A DNA stretch of 64,000 bases, from assembly GCA_003214695.1 (NCBI GenBank), contig QCLI01000003.1, forward strand, positions 85,794-149,793, read 5' to 3'. The first letter of the stretch is position 1; each line of letters opens with the position of its first letter. Below, piece after piece: positions 9,381 through 17,945 of the stretch. The notes under the pieces were generated by a model, which had not been told where the DNA came from, did no database searches, and worked only from the letters and a program-made list of their open reading frames with translations. The translations under genes were made by a program, and so were the position numbers. Source of the DNA: Prochlorococcus sp. AG-412-P08 (GTDB taxonomy: Bacteria; Cyanobacteriota; Cyanobacteriia; PCC-6307; Cyanobiaceae).

Positions 9381-10165
9381 AACTCTCTAGAAGAAAGCTT
9401 CTTAAAGGCTGCATTTACCCAATTGAAGCCAATCAAATTTTAGTCCAAGCAGAAGAAGTTCTTAAAACATGGGAACCAATTTGGACTCCATTTGTCTCAG
9501 CTCCAATCCGAGAAGAGATAATTAAAATTTTGCAGGGGATTGCAGACATAAGTTGCTCCTCAAATGGTGGTTATCAAAATGCCGAGCGACAAAGAATTCT
9601 CATCCAGAGAACTGATCGAGAAGGGATTCGGAATCGAACCATCATTCCTTTTAAGGGTATTCAAATAAAAGGAAACTTTTTATTCGATAGAACAGAACCT
9701 CAAGATTTTTGGGAATCCTTGATGCAAGCTGGTCTCCAGGAAGATGCTATTGGAGATATATGGATCACTGGAGACAAAGGAGCAAATGCTATTTGCACTC
9801 CCGAAGCTTCAAAGTTTCTTGAAGATCAACAAGGCTTGATTAGGGATGTAAAAATCATATATAAATCAATTGAACTAGCTGAACTTCACCTACCTCCACA
9901 AAGGAATCCTAGAAAAATAAGTACAGTAGAAGCTTCTCGAAGACTAGATGCTATTAGTTCGGCAGGTTTTGGATTATCAAGAGCAAAGGTAATCAACCAA
10001 ATCAAGCAAGGTAAATTGAGGTTCAATTGGCATACAACAAATAATGCTAGTCGCTCACTTTCAATAGGTGACAGACTACAGCTAGAAGGCAAAGGAAGCT
10101 TAGAAGTAATTAATCTTGAACTCACCAAGAGAGGTCGATGGAGAGTTGAATTACTAAAAAAATGA
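9377..10165 (+). CDS. Photosystem II S4 domain protein (YlmH-like RNA-binding)
   Basis: This 262 aa protein matches the cyanobacterial/plastid 'photosystem II S4 domain protein' family, which is related to YlmH. The C-terminal S4 RNA-binding domain is visible (RRLDAISSAGFGLSRAKVI, then KQGKLRFN). The family is linked to photosystem II assembly and to translation or ribosome rescue; the role here is inferred. The TTG start overlaps the stop of the preceding gene, so the two form an operon. Confidence 0.85.
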   Translation: MKLSRRKLLKGCIYPIEANQILVQAEEVLKTWEPIWTPFVSAPIREEIIKILQGIADISCSSNGGYQNAERQRILIQRTDREGIRNRTIIPFKGIQIKGNFLFDRTEPQDFWESLMQAGLQEDAIGDIWITGDKGANAICTPEASKFLEDQQGLIRDVKIIYKSIELAELHLPPQRNPRKISTVEASRRLDAISSAGFGLSRAKVINQIKQGKLRFNWHTTNNASRSLSIGDRLQLEGKGSLEVINLELTKRGRWRVELLKK

Positions 10166-10240
10166 AATTGCTTTAGGGTTTACTGCTAGCTTGTTTAAAC
10201 AAGAGCCTAAAGTAAAACCAACATTCAAATGGTTTTCTCC

Positions 10241-10312
10241 GGGCGATTAGCTCAGAGGTAGAGCACTACCTTGACACGGTAGGAGTCACTGGTTCGATTC
10301 CAGTATCGCCCA
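10241..10312 (+). tRNA. tRNA-Val (GAC)
   Basis: A complete cloverleaf is present. The acceptor stem is GGGCGAT/ATCGCCC with discriminator A at 10312, and the D-arm starts TAGCTCAGAGG. The anticodon stem-loop CTACC-TTGACAC-GGTAG carries anticodon GAC, and the T-arm contains GGTTCGATTCC. CCA is not encoded. It lies 6 bases before murD, on the same strand. Confidence 0.96.
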
Positions 10313-10318
10313 TTAAAT

Positions 10319-11719
10319 GTGAAAGAACTTTCTAGTCCCAACCAAATAGTGATTGTTATTGGCCTGGGTAGTTCAGGTATTGGTGCTGCAAGATTTCTAA
10401 ACTATAACCACAAAAATGTAATCGTCTTTGAAAAATCTCAAGAAGATTCCTTCAATGAAATCACTCAAAGCTTAAGAGCCGAAGGGATTCAAATTGAATT
10501 TAATAAGCCTTTAACATTTGCAAGCTTTAAATCATACTTAAGCAATCTTTCGGCAATTGTAATTAGCCCAGGTATACCTTGGGATCACAAAACTATTAAT
10601 CAATTAAGAGAAAAAAATATAACAGTAACCTCAGAAGTTGCAATCGCTTGGGAAAAATTACACTCAATTCCTTGGGTAGGAGTAACAGGAACAAATGGAA
10701 AAACAACGGTAACAAGAATGCTTGATCATGTGTTAAATAATAGTGGTGTGACCTCTAATGCTGGAGCAAATGTAGGCAAGGCTGCCAGTGAACTTGCTTT
10801 AGCCTTTCAAAAAGATCCGGAACAAAAGCCTCAATGGTTAATAATGGAATTAAGTAGCTATCAAATAGAAAGTGCCCCAAAAGTATCTCCTAAAATAGGT
10901 ATCTGGACAACTCTCACACCAGATCATCTAGAGAGGCATGGTTCAATGGAAAATTATATAAATATAAAGCGTGGACTTCTAGAGAAATCTTCAACTCGTA
11001 TTTATAACGCTGATGATCAATATTTAGCAAAGCATCGGGCAGATTTACCAGGAGGGAAATGGGTAAGCACAAAAGGGCCAGGCTCTTTAACATTCCCTAA
11101 CGACTTGTGGTTATCATCTGAAGGGGTTTTGATGGAAGCTAATGGAGCATTGTTTAATTCAAGTATTTTACATTTAAAAGGAGATCACAATCTACAAAAT
11201 CTACTCTTAGTCACAGCAGCGGCTAGAGAAATTGGTCTTTCAAAAGAACAAATAAGATCTGGAATCAAGACTTTCAAAGCTATCCCACATAGACTCGAGA
11301 GAATTTATAATGATAAGCAACTGGAAATCTTAAATGATAGCAAGGCAACAAATTTTGATTCAGCTAATATAGGGTTAAAGGCAACTTCAAAGCCGACAAT
11401 ACTTATAGCTGGTGGAAGACTAAAGAAAGGTAATTCAAGTCATTGGTTAACGAGTATAAAAGAAAGAGCATCTGTAGTTATTCTGTTCGGAGAAAGTAGA
11501 ATGCAGCTAAAGTCACTCATAGAGAGAAGCGGTTTTAATGGACAAATACATTCCTATTCATCCCTCAATCTAGCTGTTTCTAAAGCAGTTAAAGTCTCTC
11601 AAAGTTTGAATGCAAAGAGTATATTATTTTCTCCTGCTTGTGCAAGTTTTGATTTATATAAAAATTTCGAAGAGAGAGGAAATCACTTCAGGGAGTTAAT
11701 TAAAGAGGCTGTTAATTAG
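10319..11719 (+). CDS. murD: UDP-N-acetylmuramoylalanine-D-glutamate ligase
   Basis: MurD adds D-glutamate to UDP-MurNAc-L-Ala in peptidoglycan synthesis. The order is: N-terminal UDP-binding Rossmann part (VIGLGSSGIGAARFL), Mur-ligase ATP-binding loop GVTGTNGKTTVTRML near residue 121, central-domain motif LELSSYQIE-like (MELSSYQIES), and C-terminal domain with LNDSKATNFDS and SPACASFDLYKNFEERG. The length of 466 aa is normal. GTG start at 10319. It follows tRNA-Val so closely that both may share a transcript. Confidence 0.95.
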   Translation: MKELSSPNQIVIVIGLGSSGIGAARFLNYNHKNVIVFEKSQEDSFNEITQSLRAEGIQIEFNKPLTFASFKSYLSNLSAIVISPGIPWDHKTINQLREKNITVTSEVAIAWEKLHSIPWVGVTGTNGKTTVTRMLDHVLNNSGVTSNAGANVGKAASELALAFQKDPEQKPQWLIMELSSYQIESAPKVSPKIGIWTTLTPDHLERHGSMENYINIKRGLLEKSSTRIYNADDQYLAKHRADLPGGKWVSTKGPGSLTFPNDLWLSSEGVLMEANGALFNSSILHLKGDHNLQNLLLVTAAAREIGLSKEQIRSGIKTFKAIPHRLERIYNDKQLEILNDSKATNFDSANIGLKATSKPTILIAGGRLKKGNSSHWLTSIKERASVVILFGESRMQLKSLIERSGFNGQIHSYSSLNLAVSKAVKVSQSLNAKSILFSPACASFDLYKNFEERGNHFRELIKEAVN

Positions 11720-11796
11720 TGGTCGGTGATCACTCCAACCCACTAGTACTATCCTGAATCGTTAAAAGTTATATTGAAACGAGAAGTGGATTTATC

Positions 11797-12123
11797 GTGC
11801 AAGAGATTCCTCCAGCCCCCGAATCTATAAGTCACAAAAAGCTGAAAGAGCTTTTTTCTCATGCAAAAAAAGACTTGACTGGGACTGCTGCTGATTACAG
11901 TCCATCTACAGTAGAGAAAGAAAGGCTTGAGAAATTATTGTTCACTTGGGCAACTGCAAGCAAGGATCTGCTAGAAGCCCTCAGAGAGGAAAACTCTTCC
12001 CTGTCTGAGCTTAAAGGAGCAAACTCTTTACTGGCACTTGGAGCTATGGAAGCTCATATCAACATGGCATTGCAGGCCTTGAAAGCATCTGGCAAAGATG
12101 ATAAGCCCTTTAGCAAAGGTTGA
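11797..12123 (+). CDS. Small conserved helical protein
   Basis: This 108 aa protein, GTG start, is predicted mostly alpha-helical (Ala-, Leu- and Glu-rich) with no membrane segment. It resembles a short hypothetical family of picocyanobacteria but I cannot name it. It lies downstream of murD on the same strand, 77 bases away, and converges with the DUF1499 gene. Confidence 0.7.
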   Translation: MQEIPPAPESISHKKLKELFSHAKKDLTGTAADYSPSTVEKERLEKLLFTWATASKDLLEALREENSSLSELKGANSLLALGAMEAHINMALQALKASGKDDKPFSKG

Positions 12124-12139
12124 AATAAAGAACAAAAGA

Positions 12140-12541
12140 CTACATTTCTTCAGTTAATTGCATATATAAATCATCTACTCTTTTCTGGTTAACACCAAGG
12201 TCACTTAATCCTATTCTGGAAGCTGATCTAACTTGAATTACGTTTCTTGAATCAATCCTAAGTATTTCCAGGTCATCTGGGAACCTGAAAATTAAGCTTC
12301 TAACGATTCCATGCCAATAGTTCTGACTACTTTCGACTTCATTTACTCTTGGCAAAGAAGAAGCAATACCTACAAGTTCTTTATAGGCATTTTTTAAATT
12401 TGGGAAAGACCACTCAACAAGGACACAATTAGAGGGAATCAAGCATTCCGAAAGATTGTCAGAACTATTTAAAGCCATCCCAGGGTTAACTCCTATTAAA
12501 AGCAATATAATCAATGGAGAGAGCGCAATGATCAAATTCAT
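12140..12541 (-). CDS. DUF1499 family protein with signal peptide
   Basis: This 133 aa protein has an N-terminal hydrophobic export signal (LIIALSPLIILLLIGV). The DUF1499 core follows: a region ending in RSLIFRFPDDLEI, then the diagnostic IQVRSASRIGLSDLGVNQKRVDDL near the C-terminus. DUF1499 proteins occur in many bacteria and plastids; no biochemical function is established. Confidence 0.85.
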   Translation of the reverse strand: MNLIIALSPLIILLLIGVNPGMALNSSDNLSECLIPSNCVLVEWSFPNLKNAYKELVGIASSLPRVNEVESSQNYWHGIVRSLIFRFPDDLEILRIDSRNVIQVRSASRIGLSDLGVNQKRVDDLYMQLTEEM

Positions 12542-12628
12542 AAAAAGGTTTTTATCTTTAGAGTTATATTATCTTTAAAAAAAAATAGACTGGTTGACAA
12601 ATTTCACACTATTAAGTATAAGGATATT

Positions 12629-12811
12629 ATGTCTAATATCAAGAAAAGGCCTGCTAAAAGGTTTATCAATCAAATTAATTTTGAAGAAATAGATCATAGG
12701 CTTTCATGTGGTTGGCATGTTGAAGTCGAAGAAAGTGGACAAAGAAAAAGGTACTTAAGGCAGATAAAAAGTGCCTCTCAAGTGGAATCTGAGGAAAAAA
12801 TTATAACTTAG
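12629..12811 (+). CDS. Small basic hypothetical protein
   Basis: A 60 aa frame, Lys/Arg- and Glu-rich, soluble (HRLSCGWHVEVEESGQRKRYL). I do not recognise the family. It is preceded by a weak AG-rich segment (AAGGATATT) 6-8 bases before ATG. Confidence 0.55.
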   Translation: MSNIKKRPAKRFINQINFEEIDHRLSCGWHVEVEESGQRKRYLRQIKSASQVESEEKIIT

Positions 12812-13004
12812 CCGTCTTAAGAACAGACCTAGGGAAAGAAAACTATAAAGAATTCACACTCATTACATACGAAGCTTAATAAAAAGAACTTATACTAAAA
12901 AGCCATTAGCATTGTTTTGGGTATTCAAGAAGCATTTAATCTCTATGGAGAATATTTCATGAGAACAAATCTTTTCTCAAATATTGTCTACTTATTTAAT
13001 TTCC

Positions 13005-13172
13005 ATGGACCCATTTGATCCTGCCCTTCATTATGGGCCCAATGATGCTGGAGTTTCGGCATTTTCAATAGCAGTTGTGGTAATAGGCCTTTTAGTAGGT
13101 TCATGGGCATTTGGTGCACTATATGGACTAATTAGCAATTCCCTAAAAGAAAACAAGCAAAACGACGACTGA
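13005..13172 (+). CDS. Small single-TM protein
   Basis: Read from ATG 13005 this gives 55 aa (MDPFDPALHYGPNDAGVSA...) with one strong membrane segment (FSIAVVVIGLLVGSWAFGALYG) and a charged C-terminus (KENKQNDD). A TTG at 12984 could add seven residues. The well-formed N-terminal soluble part followed by a TM helix argues for a real gene. The family is not recognised. Confidence 0.65.
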   Translation: MDPFDPALHYGPNDAGVSAFSIAVVVIGLLVGSWAFGALYGLISNSLKENKQNDD

Positions 13173-13268
13173 GACTAATTAACACAATTTATACAGGTCA
13201 ATCCTTGAAACGGGTTACCAAAGTGCACTAGATAATTCTTTTTTCTTTTCTCAGCAAAGGAAAAGAGT

Positions 13269-13421
13269 TTAATCTAAGTTAGATTTAAGATGCACTTCTA
13301 TGCACCTTGTTATGCAATCACTGCCTTCTGCATCAAGGCCGCAAGAAGTAATGCATTCAAAATATGAGTCTATTGAGTCGATTTCATCCACAAGAGCAAT
13401 CTGATCATTCAAAATAGGCAT
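13269..13421 (-). CDS. Small twin Cx3C protein
   Basis: A 50 aa frame from ATG 13421. It has four cysteines in a C-x3-C / C-x3-C arrangement (CITSCGLDAEGSDCITRC), like a helix-hairpin held by two disulfides or a small metal site. It resembles a picocyanobacterial family that I recall only as hypothetical. Its start overlaps the end of the next gene upstream by 13 bases, suggesting an operon. Confidence 0.6.
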   Translation of the reverse strand: MPILNDQIALVDEIDSIDSYFECITSCGLDAEGSDCITRCIEVHLKSNLD

Positions 13422-13654
13422 TCTATAAATTTTCCAAAGAATATATATCCTGGTTTTAGCATGAAAAAAGCTTGACCAAGCAGCATAGTTAATAAGAATA
13501 AAGTACCTAAGTAATAATCACTAGAAATAGCTTGTAGTTCTTGCGCTTCTAGGCCAGTTGATCTTTTTAGAGAATTATTCCAATAAGAAGAGGCTTCGCA
13601 AACTTTTGGGCTTATTCCATAGCATCTAAATACTATTACTATAATAATGATTTG
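13409..13654 (-). CDS. Small membrane protein, start unclear (possibly truncated)
   Basis: An 81-codon open stretch reads as a credible protein: hydrophobic start (IIIIVIVF), a Cys-containing soluble part (CYGISPKVCEASSYWNN, GLEAQELQAISSDYYLG) and a C-terminal membrane segment (TLFLLTMLLGQAFFML). No ATG, GTG or TTG lies near the upstream end, so the N-terminus is lost, uses a rare start, or sits behind a frameshift. The stop overlaps the following Cx3C gene. Confidence 0.45.
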   Translation of the reverse strand, partial: QIIIIVIVFRCYGISPKVCEASSYWNNSLKRSTGLEAQELQAISSDYYLGTLFLLTMLLGQAFFMLKPGYIFFGKFIECLF

Positions 13655-13830
13655 TTAATTGCTTAATGAAAAATCTTTCCAAGATCTTCTAAAAAGTATC
13701 CTTAGTATAAAAATGAATCAGAAGAAAATTTAAGTAGCTAAAATTCCTAAAACATTTACTTTATTATTATAAAAACTTCTTAGAATTAAAGTAATGAGTC
13801 TAAGTAAACTAGCAAAGATCAAACAAGTTT

Positions 13831-14478
13831 CTAATTGTTAGAGGCCAAAATAGAGAAAAAAGGGTCCCCTCTTAATCCTAAAAATGATATAGCCCCAGGT
13901 TTATAAGTTTGCTCAGCAATAAACTTAGGTTCTGACCAGCCTTGAGAAATCAGAACATCCTTTACATAATTCAAATGGTCAAGATCAGATCCTTCAGCCC
14001 AAACTCTAGGTGCCTTTGTCCAAAAAGCCCTATTAGAGAATGAAATTAGAAGTTGCCCTCCTGTTCTTATAATACGTTTAAGTTCTGCTGCTACATTCTC
14101 TGGATATTGCAGGTACTGCCAAGCAGCGACCATCAAACAAGCATCAATAGATGAATCTTCTAAAGGTAAGTTTTGATTCTTGTTCAAATCCTGCACCCAA
14201 TGGGCATCTAGACGTTGATTTTTCTCCAACTCAGCAGAATTCATCCCATGACCAATAACTCTTCTATAACTGATCTCCTCAGGAAGATGACTAGTCCAGC
14301 TAGACATCAAGTCAAGTACTATTAAATCTTTAGTTAATCTTTCTCTATAAAGCTTTGTCAACCTGCCTCGAAAAGCATCATCTAAGTGATAAACAAACCT
14401 GGGTTGAGCGTAGAATATAAAATCATCAGAATTATCTTCTTTACTCCTTTGATAAGTATTTAGGAGGCTACCATTCAT
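13831..14478 (-). CDS. Class I SAM-dependent methyltransferase (Methyltransf_11 type)
   Basis: This 215 aa protein has a SAM-methyltransferase core: VLDLMSSWTSHLP as a divergent motif I, then LEDSSIDACLMVAAWQYLQYPENV (motif IV region), and a late ELKRIIRTGGQLLISFSNRAFW block (motif VI). The glycine-rich loop is replaced by LMSSWTSH, seen in a subgroup of cyanobacterial and plastid methyltransferase-like proteins. The substrate is unknown. Confidence 0.8.
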   Translation of the reverse strand: MNGSLLNTYQRSKEDNSDDFIFYAQPRFVYHLDDAFRGRLTKLYRERLTKDLIVLDLMSSWTSHLPEEISYRRVIGHGMNSAELEKNQRLDAHWVQDLNKNQNLPLEDSSIDACLMVAAWQYLQYPENVAAELKRIIRTGGQLLISFSNRAFWTKAPRVWAEGSDLDHLNYVKDVLISQGWSEPKFIAEQTYKPGAISFLGLRGDPFFSILASNN

Positions 14479-14591
14479 GGATTTTATTTAAAGTAAAAAG
14501 TCTAGACTAATAATAAGTCTGGATTTACAAGTAAGCCTTGCTAAGAGTTATATATAACTGGCTAAGCAAAAGTGGGGAAAGTCTTTAATAC

Positions 14592-15083
14592 TCAAATGAA
14601 GGAACTTACTTTTTGTCGTAAAGAATTAATTATAAAACCAGTAACCTCATAAGAGTGATTCTTTCTTCGCTTAATAACGATTCCATATGGATTAGTAAAG
14701 ATTATCAATAAGATACTTAAGAATCTAACAAGATTTGATTTAGTAGGTCGCCCCAAAGTATCAATCGCAGATAGTTCTTCTATAATTTTCTTCGAAAAAA
14801 TTCCCTCTTTAAAAAAAAGTTCAAGGACTTTAGTTCTATGAGAAGCGGTAATTGTGCTTAACAAAACTTTCATTCCTCGAATTGAGTCTAAGTCCCCATT
14901 AATAATCTGACGAGAAATCGCCTGAAACAAATTCTCCCACTTATAAGGCTCGTTCTTGAATAAGGAAACCGCTTTACTATCCAAATTTGCTATAAGAAGC
15001 CTATCCTTCTCATCTTCATCGGTCTGATTTGAGATCCAATAAGAATATAGAGGTGAGATTTTTTTTATATTCGACAAATTCAT
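14592..15083 (-). CDS. Hypothetical protein with C-terminal hydrophobic stretch
   Basis: This 163 aa protein has a soluble, helix-rich N-terminal two-thirds (including ASHRTKVLELFFKEG and KKIIEELSAIDTLGRPT) and a hydrophobic segment near residue 125-140 (LSILLIIFTNPYGIV). The family is not recognised. It has an ordinary ATG start and lies 30 bases downstream of a small TM gene on the same strand. Confidence 0.65.
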   Translation of the reverse strand: MNLSNIKKISPLYSYWISNQTDEDEKDRLLIANLDSKAVSLFKNEPYKWENLFQAISRQIINGDLDSIRGMKVLLSTITASHRTKVLELFFKEGIFSKKIIEELSAIDTLGRPTKSNLVRFLSILLIIFTNPYGIVIKRRKNHSYEVTGFIINSLRQKVSSFI

Positions 15084-15122
15084 AAAGAAAGCTTCACCTA
15101 CTAAACTAATCCCTATATTAAA

Positions 15123-15248
15123 TTAAGCATTCGACTTATTCGCAAAAACAGCAGAGGCTTCCTTAAGTATTTCACGAGTTCCAAGGATAACAAACCAAGC
15201 TAGTGCTAACCCAATAAGAATAGGGGCATATTCACTTACATAAGACAT
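15123..15248 (-). CDS. 41 aa single-TM protein with strong RBS
   Basis: The start at 15248 is chosen because AAGGAGG sits five bases upstream of that ATG. A longer 61 aa reading from 15308 lacks such a site. The product has one membrane helix (APILIGLALAWFVILGT) and a basic C-terminus. It is similar in size to low-mass photosystem subunits but does not match one that I recognise. Confidence 0.65.
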   Translation of the reverse strand: MSYVSEYAPILIGLALAWFVILGTREILKEASAVFANKSNA

Positions 15249-15491
15249 AGCATCCTCCTTGAGATGATAAAGAATGAGGGACAAATGCGATTCATAAATA
15301 ACCCCCAAGCCATAGGTAGATTCATTTTAAGTGAGCTATGAAAAAACCTTGAGACTCTTCTTATTTCTAGGACAACAGAAGTTTTCTGTCTATAAGAGTA
15401 AAAACTCAGGCATTTATACATAGCCAGTAAATGACAAAACCAAACAAAAATCTTCTAGGCATTTATTGTTCTATTAAATAATTTTCAGAAG

Positions 15492-15526
15492 ACAAGAAAA
15501 AGCCCCATCTTAAAAAGATGAGGCTT
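15492..15526 (-). terminator. Terminator downstream of the pcb unit
   Basis: A 12-bp stem (AAGCCTCATCTT / AAGATGGGGCTT read on the minus strand, one G-T pair) is followed by TTTTTC on the minus strand. It lies 57 bases past the small gene after pcb and ends that unit. Confidence 0.8.
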
Positions 15527-15582
15527 AATAGGTTCAATCGTTTAGATAAAGCTAGAAAAAGATTTAGCTTTTAAAACGTTAT

Positions 15583-15801
15583 TCAGGATCTGCCTGATAA
15601 TTTTTGTCTTTCGGTTCCTTCAAACTTTTCAGGATCATTACAGTCTCTTGCATACCAATGGAATTGAGAGACTTGGATTATTGCAATGAATCCAAAGATT
15701 GTTGGTAGTAGTTGAAAGCCACCTGATGGCTTTACTAAACCTAAGTCTGATGGATGAGGTAGCTGAGTTGCGAAATCCAGCAAATGAGAGAAATCAATCA
15801 T
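15583..15801 (-). CDS. Small one-TM protein co-transcribed with pcb
   Basis: This 72 aa protein starts 18 bases after the pcb stop on the same strand and precedes the terminator, so it is almost certainly in the pcb transcript. It has one membrane segment (FQLLPTIFGFIAIIQVSQF) followed by HWYARDCNDPEKFEG. I do not recognise a family. Position suggests a role in antenna assembly or stability, which is inference only. Confidence 0.7.
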   Translation of the reverse strand: MIDFSHLLDFATQLPHPSDLGLVKPSGGFQLLPTIFGFIAIIQVSQFHWYARDCNDPEKFEGTERQKLSGRS

Positions 15802-15819
15802 ATCGAGTAGTAAATAGTT

Positions 15820-16905
15820 TTAGTCAGCCAAGGTAACCTTTGAGTTATCCAAGTTTGAGACTGCACTTGTAATTCTTCTGAAGTCGAAGCCCATTGCACG
15901 AATTGCGTGCCATAGGTGACCTTGAATAAAGAAGAATCCAAGATAGTAATGGACATTGCTTAACCAAGCACGAGAAGTGTGCCCAGTAACAACACCATCC
16001 ATATTGCCTGTATCTATCCAATAAGGAGAGATACCAAACTTAAGCTGTAAAGTCTCTCCATACCAAGCTTCTGGATAAACAGTTGTATTGGTTGCACACC
16101 AGAAGGCTGCAATAATTGCCATCCAACCGATACCTGCTAAAGACCAAGAGAGAACTGCTTCTGCTGAAAGTAATCCAGCACCTTTGAACTTGGTATAAGT
16201 TCCAATTTGCTTAGTTGCAATATGGAATGCACCACCTCCAATTTGGAAGAAAGCTAAGAAAGCATGGCCACCCATGACATCCTCAAGGCTATCTATTTGA
16301 ATGAAATCAAACTGATGATTCCAAATCTGGGTAAGATCAAGGTTGTAATTAACCTGACGTATAGCCTCTATAGCAGGGTCATAGATACCGTGAACTCTGG
16401 CCCATTCAACAAACCATATATTGGCAACACCAAAAAAGACAAGGTGATGACCAAGAATAAAGGTCTGGTTGTCTGGATTGTCCCATTCAAGCTTAAACCT
16501 TGCTGCTTGACGGTGCTCAGGACGATCATCAGCAAATAAGCCTGAAGAATTCTGAGTATCTTCACTAAAGACAACTGAGTGCAAAAGTCCAGCAAGTGCA
16601 TAAACAAATGAACAAATCAGATGAAAAATGCCAATGAATGCAACATCTTGTCCTGTCCAAGCGCCTGCTTGGTCAAAACCAATACCCAAAGATGCCAAAT
16701 GAGGAATACTAACCATACCTTGATGTCCCATTGGGATATCTGGGTTGAAGCGAGCAAGCTCCCAAAGGGTGTTAGCACCAGCTGTAAAAGCAATTAATCC
16801 TGTATGCGCAACATGCGAGCCTATAAATCGACTTGACTTGTTGGTTACTACAGAGTTACCAACCCACCACCCGTAGGTGACGTCTGGATTTCCATAGGTC
16901 TGCAT
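15820..16905 (-). CDS. pcb: Pcb chlorophyll a/b-binding light-harvesting protein
   Basis: This is the intrinsic six-helix antenna of Prochlorococcus, of the CP43/IsiA family, binding divinyl chlorophylls around photosystems. Typical features are the N-terminal GNPDVTYGWWVGNS, SRFIGSHVAHTGLIAF, FHLICSFVYALAGLLH, HHLVFFGVANIWFV, GGHAFLAFFQIGGGAFHI, SNVHYYLGFFFIQGHLWHA and the late AIRAMGFDFR, with the His ligands in these helices. The length of 361 aa is usual. The exact paralogue (PSI- or PSII-type, iron-regulated or not) cannot be assigned here, so only the generic symbol is used. Confidence 0.95.
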   Translation of the reverse strand: MQTYGNPDVTYGWWVGNSVVTNKSSRFIGSHVAHTGLIAFTAGANTLWELARFNPDIPMGHQGMVSIPHLASLGIGFDQAGAWTGQDVAFIGIFHLICSFVYALAGLLHSVVFSEDTQNSSGLFADDRPEHRQAARFKLEWDNPDNQTFILGHHLVFFGVANIWFVEWARVHGIYDPAIEAIRQVNYNLDLTQIWNHQFDFIQIDSLEDVMGGHAFLAFFQIGGGAFHIATKQIGTYTKFKGAGLLSAEAVLSWSLAGIGWMAIIAAFWCATNTTVYPEAWYGETLQLKFGISPYWIDTGNMDGVVTGHTSRAWLSNVHYYLGFFFIQGHLWHAIRAMGFDFRRITSAVSNLDNSKVTLAD

Positions 16906-17138
16906 AGGTTAAAAAAAGTATTTTAAAAACTCGTCCGAGCTTACAGGTATTTTGCTATTGAAGGAACATGACGTTAAACATCCGTAAAAAAGATGAATAA
17001 TTAAATGAGCCCAAGTGAAAAAAGTAAAGCTTTTAGCCAGGAAAAGATTGGATATATATCTAGTCAAAATTGCCTTATTTTTTCATTAAATTGAAATAGG
17101 CATTTTTCTTCCTAGAGTTTGCGGCGGATTTAAAAAGT

Positions 17139-17354
17139 TCACATAAGATTCTTTGGGTCTGATAGCAGTCTTAGCTTCGATCTTTTAATTGACCTTGCAA
17201 TCAAATTGCCACATTGTGCTTCGTAGTTAGCCAGCCAGTGATCAGCACAAATTGTTCTTATAAGAGATTTCTCATTACTTTGATTGCCATTGGAACAAAG
17301 TTCAACACTTGAATAAATCTCAACTTGGGCAATTTTTAGAAATGCCGGATTCAA
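17139..17354 (-). CDS. Doubtful small Cys-containing protein
   Basis: A 71 aa frame from a TTG start (or a few codons further upstream, to the TAG at about 17377). It contains three Cys and a mixed soluble composition (ELCSNGNQSNEK, TICADHWLANYEAQCGN). No family recognised and no clear ribosome site. It may be a remnant. Confidence 0.35.
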   Translation of the reverse strand: MNPAFLKIAQVEIYSSVELCSNGNQSNEKSLIRTICADHWLANYEAQCGNLIARSIKRSKLRLLSDPKNLM

Positions 17355-17945
17355 GAAAAGCTGTAATCCAATCTCATCAGACTAGAAAGTTGATCTGGTC
17401 TAATCAACTTGGATTCTACTTATGCTTTATTTCTCTTAAAATTTGGTTACCAAAGAATTGAGCAAAATGACGATTCTTAGATGCAGGGACATCTTTTAAA
17501 AATAAGAAGCTTTTCTCCTAAAAATGCTGAAAAGCTTAGCAAAGTTAAAACTAAGATCTCCAACAAAGGGGTCTCTTAGATTTTTGGCAAGTCTCACCTC
17601 ACAATTGAATGGCTTTTCTGTGAGTTTATCCCTTCCTAAGCCCTCAACAATTCAGGTAAAATAAAATGATTAATTTTAATAAATTGATTATTCTTTTTCT
17701 AATATTTCAAAAGTTATAGAGTAATTATAATTTAGTCAAAATTAATTCTTGAGCTAAGGCTTTCAACTAATAAGGGTGGATCATGAGGAATTAATAAATG
17801 CAAGCTAAAAAATTAATAGTCTAATCTGAATAAAATAGACTAATTTATAAATTCACTGATCTATATAAATAATTCTTAAAGAGTGCTAAATAGAAAAGAT
17901 TGGGATTTTATGTACGTAATTTTTATAAATTTAGTAAGAGTGATT
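17355..17945. other. Intergenic, about 590 bases
   Basis: AT-rich spacer between the small Cys frame and the amidotransferase gene. A + strand 46-codon frame at 17524-17664 looks like chance. I see no RNA gene or repeat. Confidence 0.5.

Noticed and set aside
15123..15308. Longer 61 aa reading of the small TM gene
   Set aside because: The internal ATG at 15248 has an AAGGAGG site and gives a cleaner single-TM product.
17524..17664. 46-codon + strand frame
   Set aside because: Composition is that of chance, no ribosome site, no neighbouring gene.
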